A stretch of 64,000 nt of DNA from Azoarcus sp. DD4. Lineage in GTDB: Bacteria > Pseudomonadota > Gammaproteobacteria > Burkholderiales > Rhodocyclaceae. The translations under genes and the position numbers were made by a program. The stretch covers positions 2,170,001 to 2,234,000 of the forward strand of contig NZ_CP022958.1 of assembly GCF_006496635.1 (NCBI RefSeq), in the 5' to 3' direction. Position 1 is the first letter of the stretch; each line of letters begins with the position of its first letter. Positions 18,501 to 25,778 of this stretch are shown piece after piece. The notes under the pieces are model-generated. The model was not told the DNA's origin. It was given only the letters and a program-made list of their open reading frames with translations, and searched no databases.

Positions 18501-19575
18501 AGTCCTGCAGCCACTGCACCGCCGGCGCGCCGAAGCTCGCCCACAGGTCGGTGAAGAATTCGCCGATGGGGCGCAGGAATTCGACCAGCCTGTCCCAGGC
18601 CACGCCCACGGTCTCGACGACGAAGGTCTTGAGCGATTCGATCGCCGCCATCAGCGGTTCGCAGTTGCCGGAGGCGAGCGCGGCGACGATGGCGGCGGCA
18701 CGCTCCACCATGCCGGCGAAGAGGTCGATCAGCTGGCGCGGGCCGTCGAAGGGCACCAGCGCGCGCAGGCCGCCGATGAAGCTGTCCCAGGCGCGGGCGA
18801 CCTGCCGCCCCAGCCAGGGCAGGATGCCTTCGTCCACGATGGCGCGCACCGTGCGCTCCAGCTCGGGCGAGATGGTGCGCAGCAGCCGCCAGCCCACCTC
18901 CTGCACCTTGTCCCAGGCCCAGTCGGCGATGTCGCCCAGGGTGTCGGCGACCGAATCGTAGAGGTCGCCCCAGAAGCCGCGCCGCAGCGGCGCCTGCTCC
19001 GCGCTGCCGCCCCCGGCGCGGTGCTGGGCGACATGGGCGAGTTCGTGGGCGATCAGGTGGCGGCCGGTGGGGTCGTCGGGGGCGAAGCGGCCGTGGTTGA
19101 AGGCGATGTGCTCGCCGAGTGCGAAGGCATGGGCGCCGACCGCGTCGTTGAGCCGCGCGGCCTCGCCGTCGGTGTGGATGCGCACGCTGCCGAAATCGAG
19201 ACCGAAACGTGCCTCCATGTCGAGGCGCAGGTCGGCCGGCAGCGGCGAGCCGCCGGCCTGCAGCGCGAACAGGCGGTCTTCCAGGCTGTCGGGCAGCAGG
19301 ATGTCGGCGTCCTGCGCCGGCGCCTCGGCGCTGCCCGACAGCGCGCGGCGCAAGGCATGGGCGTTGGCATTGCCCTGGGCGGGGCCGGCCTTGAGGCCTG
19401 GCCGCGCAGGCGACTTCAGCGCGCGTTCGGCGGCACGGTCGGCCTGGTGCTCGGCTTCGTCGTTGGCCGCGCCCAGGCGCAGCCGCGGGCGGGGCGGCGC
19501 AACGGCCGCGTGCGGGCGGCGCTGCGTCGGCGGCGCGTTGGCTGGCGGCTTGTGGAGGAGGGCGGCGCCACCCAT
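15592..19575 (-). CDS. Large DUF4157 eCIS-associated protein with nuclease-like C-terminus
   Basis: The 1327-residue protein has its ATG at 19575, preceded by AAGGA. A low-complexity N-terminus is followed by a DUF4157 domain (about residues 105-190) with H-E-L-A-H at 177-181, the eCIS-associated pseudo-protease module. Residues about 200-1050 are long amphipathic Trp-rich helical segments, similar in character to tape-measure or colicin-like rods. The last roughly 170 residues contain G-H-L-L-N-H-N-I-G-G-P-G and N-L-T-P-L-S ... N-N ... H-G-F-E-K, with the layout of DNA/RNA non-specific endonuclease toxins (His, Asn, Asn, Glu). The best reading is a cargo or effector of the injection system. 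The central part could alternatively be the missing length ruler. Nuclease activity is inferred only. Confidence 0.7.
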   Translation of the reverse strand: MGGAALLHKPPANAPPTQRRPHAAVAPPRPRLRLGAANDEAEHQADRAAERALKSPARPGLKAGPAQGNANAHALRRALSGSAEAPAQDADILLPDSLEDRLFALQAGGSPLPADLRLDMEARFGLDFGSVRIHTDGEAARLNDAVGAHAFALGEHIAFNHGRFAPDDPTGRHLIAHELAHVAQHRAGGGSAEQAPLRRGFWGDLYDSVADTLGDIADWAWDKVQEVGWRLLRTISPELERTVRAIVDEGILPWLGRQVARAWDSFIGGLRALVPFDGPRQLIDLFAGMVERAAAIVAALASGNCEPLMAAIESLKTFVVETVGVAWDRLVEFLRPIGEFFTDLWASFGAPAVQWLQDFGGAVWEGIQELGRRFWEWIRPVREAAERIWNWFKDLLFGSSEGDDSGSSQGGVLGWISRKAGEAWDWVKERTRPVWQPVADFASRVAELIPPAFVREMGEHAQQLSTELDATASGMEGGDGVPESRDTLASVLPSVENVIATVRAIIVGAGEWLGSRIGALSDAVSGLIGRLNANSLLSWLGAAFGWLGELVTSLAGWAREQVARLFNWMVQGFDALTPFIQLVLETVRKLITVAGDLLQLPLLVLNAIWQRVPACIREPIENFIKNQILARIPVFGQFFSDPELWPRVQETALRILRRIFVDGDLAGAAWLFFQSILRILGLPPELVVQVLAKAAAAIGDILTNPIGFLINLLRAMGAGFMRFFGNIGTHLLGGLTGWLFGAVREAGITPPADFSLRSVLGFVMEVLGVSADAVFRKLAEHIGQPLVTRLRGMLDVATGVWGFIATLVAEGPAGLWRELTERLSSLWNSVVEGVTGFITERVIGWATRWLMALLDVTGIMPVINTLIAIYRAIESFMEYLRELLEIVSRVLDGVIDIARGAIDTAATYLEDALARALPVAIGFLANQAGLGRLSARLREILGGLRERVDGAIDWLISRALRAGRAVLDLLRRGAAAVGRGVSRLRDWWRARHGFRAEDGQEHNVYIQGSGRGARLMVASDPTPYADFIRDVDVPPARRADKRNAADIATRLDEAIAAAARAPASAVPAAAGAPATDHATIIDGLMGELAVATARIMPAGGNDPPSTEPVYGATNGAGYGTSATVLRLTRNRSFTGSAPSRSLHTPAYGRLNQRRSRLGASGSYYVLGHLLNHNIGGPGDTWRNLTPLSQGANNRRGDSMLHGFEKQVKDAVDAPRAADRKQVNFIVTANYGMPARGGDAQRALANARAAAGDADKARWLAVREVVQEEANVPRSVSLRAYALKADGTRDRQLGSVTEVENIPAAEQDIAQYGVQPRDGIVADHRGEL

Positions 19576-19614
19576 GTTGGTTGTCCTTCGGTGCGACGGG
19601 GCGCACCGATCTCC

Positions 19615-20802
19615 CTAGAACCGTATCCCATAGTAGTAATGCAGCAGCAAACCCAGCCATCCCCGGCTGAAATCGGTCTTGCCGTTGTCGTTCCAGAAGT
19701 TGGCCATGATGTCCTTCTCATAGCCGGGCTTGTCCTTGCTGCCGGTGGGTGTGTCCACGTACTGGTCCTCCAGTCCCATCATGTGGCCGGCTTCGTGGGC
19801 GATCACCATCGGCGCGGCGTCGTTGGCCCAGCGGCCGCAGCTCCATTCGTCTATGCCCCAACCGCAACTGAATTTGACGATGGAACGGAAGCCGTTCTTT
19901 TCGACGAAGACCGCGTTGGATTCGTCGATGGCGGCATGCGAGATGCTGGCGTCCGGCAGGGTCGGGTAGGCCGCGTAGTCCACGTGCATGCGCGCGTCGA
20001 TGATCTGGGTGCCGAGCTTGAGCGGCCGCGTCCACTGGCTTTCGATGTTGGCCGCCCACTTCGCCGCCAGCGTCTTGGTGGCGCGGCTGCCGTAGATGCC
20101 CAGGCTGAGGTAGACGTCGATGCGCGTCTTGCCGACGTCCACCCAGTCAATCTTGCGCTGCAGGGTGCGTTCGTCGTTCTGTTGCACGTGGGCCAGCTCA
20201 TGGGCGAGCAGGCGGCGGCCGTCCGGGCTCCCCGGGCGGTATTCGCCGGCGCCGAGGAAGACATCGCGGCCGACGGTGAAGGCGCGTGCGCCCAGCCCTC
20301 GGTTGAGACGGGCGGCGTCGGCGTCGTCGTGCACCCTGACCTCGCCGAGGTCGCGGCCGAAGCGCGGCTCGAAGAACTGGCGTTCGCTGGCCGGCAGCGG
20401 CTTGCCGCTGCCGCGGCGGGACTGGATCCGCGTCGCGGCGGCGGTGGCGAGCGGGGTGGCATTGGCGGCGGTGGCGGTGCTTGCTGCCGGGCTCTCCTTG
20501 CGGTGCACGGCCTCGTCTTCCTCGGCGCAGGCGGCGCATTTGCGCCGGACCTGCTCGCCGCCGCCGGCGTCGGAAGCTGCAGCGGGCATCGCCATCACCC
20601 GCTCGGCGGTGGCGTCTGCCGCGCGCTCGCTGGCATTGTCGGCGGCACCCAGCATCAGCTTGGTCTGCACCGGTGCGCCGAGCGCGGCGGCAACCTGTTC
20701 GGCGCCGCTGCGCAGCTCGGCCGGGTGGGGGGCTGCGGTGCTCCGTGGCGTGCGCCGGGGCGTGTTGCCCCGGCTGCGCAGGCTGACGAGATGGACGTTC
20801 AT
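19615..20802 (-). CDS. DUF4157 protein with C-terminal metzincin-like zinc protease
   Basis: The 395-residue protein starts at ATG 20802 with AGAGGAG upstream. It has a R-K-C-A-A-C-A-E-E motif at about 87-95, often seen before DUF4157, then DUF4157 at about 136-207 with H-E-L-A-H at 201-205. A separate C-terminal domain (about 215-395) carries the zinc signature H-E-A-G-H-M-M-G-L-E-D (336-346) and a Met-turn candidate D-I-M-A-N at 364-368. The third ligand would be Asp, as in some metzincins. It lies between the fibre-like DUF6519 gene and the nuclease-tailed DUF4157 gene and is a likely payload protease delivered by the eCIS. Confidence 0.75.
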   Translation of the reverse strand: MNVHLVSLRSRGNTPRRTPRSTAAPHPAELRSGAEQVAAALGAPVQTKLMLGAADNASERAADATAERVMAMPAAASDAGGGEQVRRKCAACAEEDEAVHRKESPAASTATAANATPLATAAATRIQSRRGSGKPLPASERQFFEPRFGRDLGEVRVHDDADAARLNRGLGARAFTVGRDVFLGAGEYRPGSPDGRRLLAHELAHVQQNDERTLQRKIDWVDVGKTRIDVYLSLGIYGSRATKTLAAKWAANIESQWTRPLKLGTQIIDARMHVDYAAYPTLPDASISHAAIDESNAVFVEKNGFRSIVKFSCGWGIDEWSCGRWANDAAPMVIAHEAGHMMGLEDQYVDTPTGSKDKPGYEKDIMANFWNDNGKTDFSRGWLGLLLHYYYGIRF

Positions 20803-20821
20803 GATCCCGCTCCTCTGCCGG

Positions 20822-23800
20822 CTAGATCTTCGACACCACCAGCACGTTGGCGGCATTGCCGAGGATGTTGGCGGCGACGGTGACGAAGGAAAAATCCTCG
20901 CCCATCTCGGCGACGTTGCCGGTGAGCGCGGCACGGTTGGTGACGAAGCGGCCGATCGGCGCCGGGCCGTTCTGCGCGCCGCGGTTGATCAGCCGGTTGC
21001 CCTGCATGGTGAGCACCGCGGCGGCGAGCGAGTGGCCGTAGTCGATCAGCTGGTTGCCCGACAGCGACACCGAGCCGTAGCCGGGCACGGTTTGCGTCAG
21101 CGCGTTGCCGCTGACCGAACCGTTGGGCAGCCGCGTCCACAACCGGCGGATGCGGTTGCCGGTGAGGCTGAGGTGGCCGCTGCCGTTCACCGGCGTCTGG
21201 GCGGCGGCGCCGGTGCGCTGGGTGAGGGTGACGTCGCGCGGGTCGAGGCCGCTTTCCAGCCCGTTCATCAGCAGCACCTCGCCGTCGAAATGGTTGTCGG
21301 TGAGGCTGCCGGAAAGCTGATTGCTGGCGATGCCGAGCGCAACGCCGTAGCCGAATTCGTAGAGCAGCACGATGAGGTCGTCGGCCAGCACTTCGGCGAT
21401 CTCGGCGCGGTTGTTGCCGGCGGCGTTGATGCGGTCGATGGCGCTGCTCACCGTGGCGCGATTCGACTCCACCGTGCCGCTGCCGACGCTGGCACGGGCG
21501 AGCAGCGGCTGGGTGTCGGCCAGCAGCGCGCTGCTGAAGAGGTCGCCGCTGGCGAAGAGCCGGCCGGCGTCGGTGCTGCGCATGGCGAGGTCGCTGCTGC
21601 GCAGGGCCAGGGTATCGCGGGCGAGCGCGCGGCCGAGGGGGGCGCCACGACCGGCGGCGGCATCGCGGATGGCGCCGGTGCCGGCGGTGGCGCCCGCATC
21701 GATGCGGTTGCGCCAGGCCAGGCGGTCGCTGCCGCTCATGCCGGCGACCGCGTCGGTGAGGCCGTCGAGCGCGGTGCGATAAGCGGCCTGGTCCTCGAAG
21801 ATTCCTGCATTGTTGCGGAACACGTCGAGCGCCGCATTGACGGTGGCGTTGCCGACGAGGTCGGGGTCGAACACGGTGCCGCCGCCCTGGATGGGCCGCG
21901 ACCAGGTGTCGCTCATCAGGTTGTCGCGCCAGATCAGCTCGGCATTGGCGGCGCGCGCCTCCAGCCGCAGCATCGGCGGCAGCGCGGGATTGCTGCTGGT
22001 GCGGGTGAAGGCGCAGCGGCTGGCGACGATGCGGTTGGCGCGCAGTACCATGCGCGCCCCCGATGCGCACTGCACGCGTATGCCTTCGAGGCCGAGTTCC
22101 TGTGCTTCCAGGCTGACGACGCCGCTCTGCAGCACCATCGCGCTGGCGCCCGCCGCCGCCGCGCTGATGCGCAGGCTGCGCTTGCCGGCGAGCGCCAGCG
22201 CGGCGCCTATTGGATGTTCGCCCGGCATCATGCACAGCCACAGGTCGGTGCGTGCGCTGGCGGCGAATTCGCGCAGCAGGGTGTCGAGCTGGCCGACCGG
22301 CACGGCCACCGAGCAGGAACTCAGCCGCGTGCGGCATAGGAAGTCCAGCCCGCCCTGCACGGTGGTCTCGCCGGATTCGAGCAGATCGGTGCAGGTTAGC
22401 GTTGCCGGGTTGAGCGGCAGGCGGTCACCGGTGAAATTGCACAGCAGCTGCTGCAACACGCTACCCACGGTGGACGGCCCCGGCGCGAGCCCGAGCAGCT
22501 GGCCGACGGTGTTGGGCGTGGCGGTGCAGCCGGGCAGGGTGTAGGGCAGCGCGCCGGCATTGGCCTGCAGCAGCAGGGCCAGCAGCATGTCCTGCACCGA
22601 GGGCGTCTTGGGCTGGCCGTCGAGATCGGGCCAGCCGGCGCCGAGCTGGGTGGCGAGCAGGCTGGCGACGGTGTTGGGCGGCAGCGGTTCGGGCAGGGTG
22701 AAGCCGATGTCCTCGGCGCCGATCTGGCAGATGCGCGCCAGCGCTTCCTGCACGTTGGGCGCGCCGGCATAGAGGCCGCTGCAGCCGGCCGGCTCGGTGA
22801 AGGCGACGTCGGCGGCGTGCACATCGGCCAGCGGCGGGAAGGCCAGCCGTCGGCGGTGGGCGTCGGCGGTGACGCCCGGCGGCGGCACCAGCGCACCGCC
22901 GATGCGCTGGCCGAGTTCGAGGTAGTGGTGGCGCACGCCGGCGGGCGGCGCGGCATCCAGCACCAGGTCGCCGCTTGCCTGCACCGCCTCGCGCACCGTG
23001 GCCAGCCAGTAATCGCCGGGCAGGAAGCGGCGGCCGGCGAGGGGAAGCGAGAGTTCGAGCAGTTCGAGGTTGATCGCGAGGGTGCCGCCGGCGATCTCGA
23101 CATGGCCGTGGGCCAGCGCCGCCAGCGCGGTCGACAGCGCGGCGCCGCGGTCCATGCCGGCGACGAGCGCGCCGGTCGTCAGGTTGATCGTGGCGTAGCC
23201 GTCCCACTGGCGCACGAAGGTCTTGGGGTCGCCGGCGCCGGTGGGGGTGTCGAAGGTTTCGGACAGGATGCCGCGGCGCGGCTGGAAGGCGGCGGTGAGG
23301 TGATTGCCGAGCTGCTTTTCGGTGGCGGCGTCGAAGTACTCCCACACCCACGAACCCTGGCCGAAGCCGGCCGGGGTGAAGCCGACGGCATAGGCCTCGG
23401 CGCCGTTGTCGCGCGACCACTTGAGCGTCAGCAGGGTGTTGCCACCGCTTTGTGCCACATCGTGCACCTCGACGCGGAACAGGTAGTTGCCGATGCGCTC
23501 GTCCACCTCGACTTCGGCGGCGCAGGGGTCGCAGGGGTCGCCAGCGGTGGCGATGCTGCGCAGGCGCAGGCTCAACGGCGCGTTGCCGAGCGGCGGATTC
23601 ACATCGGCGTCGAGCGGATCGGTGGCGGGCAGGCACCACTTCACCTGCAGCATGGTCTGGCTGCGGCTGGCGGTGTCGGCGCCGTGCAGGCCGGGGTCCA
23701 TCAGTGCCGGGTCTTCCAGCGCCGAGACGCTGCGCTCCCACACGTCGGCGTAGAAGCGCAGGTCGCCGGCGGGCAGCGGCGGCGCATTCGGGTAGTCGGG

Positions 23801-24094
23801 CTGGGCGGTGAGCGCGAGGCCGGCGGCCGGACCGTCGAGTGCCGCGGGCAGGCCATCCACGTAGAGCCGGCCGGGGCGCAGGCGCAGGTTGGCGCCGTCG
23901 AGGAAGAGCGCCAGGCCGCCCGCGCGCGGCGCGCCGGACGACACCGCATCGGCCAGCGCGGCTTCCAGCCGGCTGCGGACGATGGCGTCGAGTTCGTTCC
24001 AGTCGGCATCGACGATCATCCGTCCCTGCTGAAGCTGGACACCGGAATAGTGGCGGGCGGGCTGGAAGGTGTCGCGGGAGATCTGGGTTTTCAT
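20822..24094 (-). CDS. DUF6519 domain protein, probable eCIS fibre or distal baseplate component
   Basis: The 1090-residue protein starts at the ATG at 24094 (AGGAA upstream) with M-K-T-Q-I-S-R-D-T-F and G-V-Q-L-Q-Q-G-R-M-I-V-D-A-D-W-N-E, the DUF6519 opening. DUF6519 covers roughly the first 250-400 residues. The rest alternates short hydrophobic strands and Asn/Gly turns (L-T-G-N, L-S-G-N-Q-L, M-Q-G-N-R-L repeats near the end), which looks like parallel beta-helix. In eCIS loci such proteins lie just downstream of tail protein I and are thought to be fibres or adaptor proteins. Target binding is an inference. Confidence 0.75.
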   Translation of the reverse strand: MKTQISRDTFQPARHYSGVQLQQGRMIVDADWNELDAIVRSRLEAALADAVSSGAPRAGGLALFLDGANLRLRPGRLYVDGLPAALDGPAAGLALTAQPDYPNAPPLPAGDLRFYADVWERSVSALEDPALMDPGLHGADTASRSQTMLQVKWCLPATDPLDADVNPPLGNAPLSLRLRSIATAGDPCDPCAAEVEVDERIGNYLFRVEVHDVAQSGGNTLLTLKWSRDNGAEAYAVGFTPAGFGQGSWVWEYFDAATEKQLGNHLTAAFQPRRGILSETFDTPTGAGDPKTFVRQWDGYATINLTTGALVAGMDRGAALSTALAALAHGHVEIAGGTLAINLELLELSLPLAGRRFLPGDYWLATVREAVQASGDLVLDAAPPAGVRHHYLELGQRIGGALVPPPGVTADAHRRRLAFPPLADVHAADVAFTEPAGCSGLYAGAPNVQEALARICQIGAEDIGFTLPEPLPPNTVASLLATQLGAGWPDLDGQPKTPSVQDMLLALLLQANAGALPYTLPGCTATPNTVGQLLGLAPGPSTVGSVLQQLLCNFTGDRLPLNPATLTCTDLLESGETTVQGGLDFLCRTRLSSCSVAVPVGQLDTLLREFAASARTDLWLCMMPGEHPIGAALALAGKRSLRISAAAAGASAMVLQSGVVSLEAQELGLEGIRVQCASGARMVLRANRIVASRCAFTRTSSNPALPPMLRLEARAANAELIWRDNLMSDTWSRPIQGGGTVFDPDLVGNATVNAALDVFRNNAGIFEDQAAYRTALDGLTDAVAGMSGSDRLAWRNRIDAGATAGTGAIRDAAAGRGAPLGRALARDTLALRSSDLAMRSTDAGRLFASGDLFSSALLADTQPLLARASVGSGTVESNRATVSSAIDRINAAGNNRAEIAEVLADDLIVLLYEFGYGVALGIASNQLSGSLTDNHFDGEVLLMNGLESGLDPRDVTLTQRTGAAAQTPVNGSGHLSLTGNRIRRLWTRLPNGSVSGNALTQTVPGYGSVSLSGNQLIDYGHSLAAAVLTMQGNRLINRGAQNGPAPIGRFVTNRAALTGNVAEMGEDFSFVTVAANILGNAANVLVVSKI

Positions 24095-24104
24095 GACCGG
24101 GTTC

Positions 24105-25778
24105 CTATCGCGGCTGCGGCGGCGCGCAGACCAGACTCGCATCGGGGGCGAGCACCGCTTCGATGCCCACCGGCAGGAAATCCTTCAGCTTCTCGATCAC
24201 GGCGCGCTCGCGCAGGGTGTAGGCGAGCGCATGGCAGGCGCCCATTTCGCCGCCGTCCTCGGCGCCGAAACGCAGCGCATCGAAGGCGGCGGGGTGCAGC
24301 ACCGCGCAGCCGGGCGAGCCGAAATCGCTGTTCCAGAAGATGGGCGCCAGCGTGGTCGAACTGCCGCCATGCACCCGCAGCATCGAACGCCGGCCTTGGG
24401 CGATCCACACCGGATCGTTGGGCGCGGTGGGGTCGAGCGGGTCGGGCGGGATGGGAATGTAGGGCAGGCTGCTGTAGCGGATGCAGCCGCCGGCCGGCAC
24501 GTCGGCGTCGATCAGATCCTTGTGCGGGGTGGCGAGCAGGATGCAGTCGCTCGCCTGCAGGCGTTCGCACACCAGGCGTTCGAGCACGGTGACGTATTCC
24601 AGGCTCACCAGGCTGCGCGGCGCCAGCACCCGCTTGGCGAGGCAGGCATGCAGCGTGGCCACCGCGCGCGCGGCGTCCACCGTATGGACGTAAAGCTCGC
24701 GCAGCGCGCAGTCGCTGGCTTCGACGCGGCCCTGCCAGACCTCCAGCTTGTTGTCGAACCACAGGTTGTCGAACTGCCAGGTGAGCGGCGCGTCGAGCTC
24801 GACCACGCCGCGGATGCGCACCGGCGATTCGCCCAGGCCGGCGAGCAGGCGGCGGCCGTTGCCGTTGGCGACGAGCGCGAGCGGCAGGCCCTCGGGCAGT
24901 TCGCCGCCGTTCAGGACTGCGTCGCGGATCGCGCTCCACTGCACGCTGGCCGGCTGCGGTGCGAAGAAGCCGGGGAAGGGCGGCGCATGCAGCACCACCC
25001 GGCGCGGATGGGCGTGGCCGCGGGCGATGGTGGGCGTGCGCAGGTCGGCGGTGCGCGGTGCCACGTCCTGGAAGCTGCCGGGGAAGCAGGGCGCGCCGTG
25101 CGGCCAGGCCTGCCGCCAGCTGGCCGGCATGCCGGAGAAGGAAGTGATCTTGGATGACGGCGATCCGCTTGGCGCGAGCACGGCGCGCGAGGCGCGACGG
25201 AAATCCACCGTGCCGGCGGGCAGGCCGGGGTGTTCCGCGCGGCGCAGACGGAAGCGCGCCGGATAGCTGCCATCGGCCTCGCCGAACACGCTTTCCGGCA
25301 GCAGGGTGAAGCCGGCGCGCGGGGTGACGGCGAGCTTGCGCCAGCCCTCGCGCAGCTCGACTTCCATGCCGGCGACCTGGTCGGCGATGTCCTCGATCGC
25401 GAGCGGCGTGCCCTTGCGCTGGCGCCAGGCGATGGCGCGGCCGATTTCGGCGCGGCGGCCGGCGTCCAGCGGCGAGCGCAGCTGCACGTCGAGCAACTGG
25501 GCGAGATAGGGCAGCACCCAGGGCTGGCAGGCGCGCGCCATGCCCTCGGCATCCGGCCCGCCATCGGCCTGCGGAAAGATGTCGTAGTAGCGCTGCAGGA
25601 TGCTGCGGTAGAGCGCATCGAGCAGATCGCCCCAGCCGTCGCACAGGCGGGCGAGGTCGCCGGGTTCGAGGCTGCCGTCGTCGGCCGCGCGGGTGTTGTC
25701 GCGTTCGCGGTAGACCGCCGGCAGCTGGCGGTAGAGCAGAGTGGCGAAGTCCATCGCCCGGCGCGGTCCGTTGCTCAT
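24105..25778 (-). CDS. Phage tail protein I-like eCIS baseplate protein
   Basis: The 557-residue protein opens with L-L-Y-R-Q-L-P-A-V-Y-R-E-R-D, the common start of tail protein I (gp7/Afp12-like) proteins. It has W-G-D-L-L-D-A-L-Y and Y-L-A-Q-L-L-D-V further on, and R-Q-R-K-G-T-P-L-A-I-E-D-I-A typical of the family. The start is fixed by an ATGA overlap with the expected stop of the J gene and by GGAGG upstream. It is expected to join the baseplate J protein in the wedge. The C-terminal half is not recognised. Confidence 0.75.
   Translation of the reverse strand: MSNGPRRAMDFATLLYRQLPAVYRERDNTRAADDGSLEPGDLARLCDGWGDLLDALYRSILQRYYDIFPQADGGPDAEGMARACQPWVLPYLAQLLDVQLRSPLDAGRRAEIGRAIAWRQRKGTPLAIEDIADQVAGMEVELREGWRKLAVTPRAGFTLLPESVFGEADGSYPARFRLRRAEHPGLPAGTVDFRRASRAVLAPSGSPSSKITSFSGMPASWRQAWPHGAPCFPGSFQDVAPRTADLRTPTIARGHAHPRRVVLHAPPFPGFFAPQPASVQWSAIRDAVLNGGELPEGLPLALVANGNGRRLLAGLGESPVRIRGVVELDAPLTWQFDNLWFDNKLEVWQGRVEASDCALRELYVHTVDAARAVATLHACLAKRVLAPRSLVSLEYVTVLERLVCERLQASDCILLATPHKDLIDADVPAGGCIRYSSLPYIPIPPDPLDPTAPNDPVWIAQGRRSMLRVHGGSSTTLAPIFWNSDFGSPGCAVLHPAAFDALRFGAEDGGEMGACHALAYTLRERAVIEKLKDFLPVGIEAVLAPDASLVCAPPQPR

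Noticed and set aside
15607..20883. A 1758-codon open frame on the plus strand
   Set aside because: It is antisense to the two DUF4157 genes, has no start context and shows the Ala/Gly/Arg/His bias of a shadow frame.
20822..24094. Calling the DUF6519 protein a dedicated toxin
   Set aside because: No catalytic motif is visible; beta-helix-like repeats and position after tail protein I favour a structural fibre.
24091..25774. Reading the J protein through as a 1540-residue product
   Set aside because: The extension overlaps the whole of tail protein I in another frame and is Arg/Pro/Gln-rich without structure; a frameshift before the ATGA overlap is simpler.
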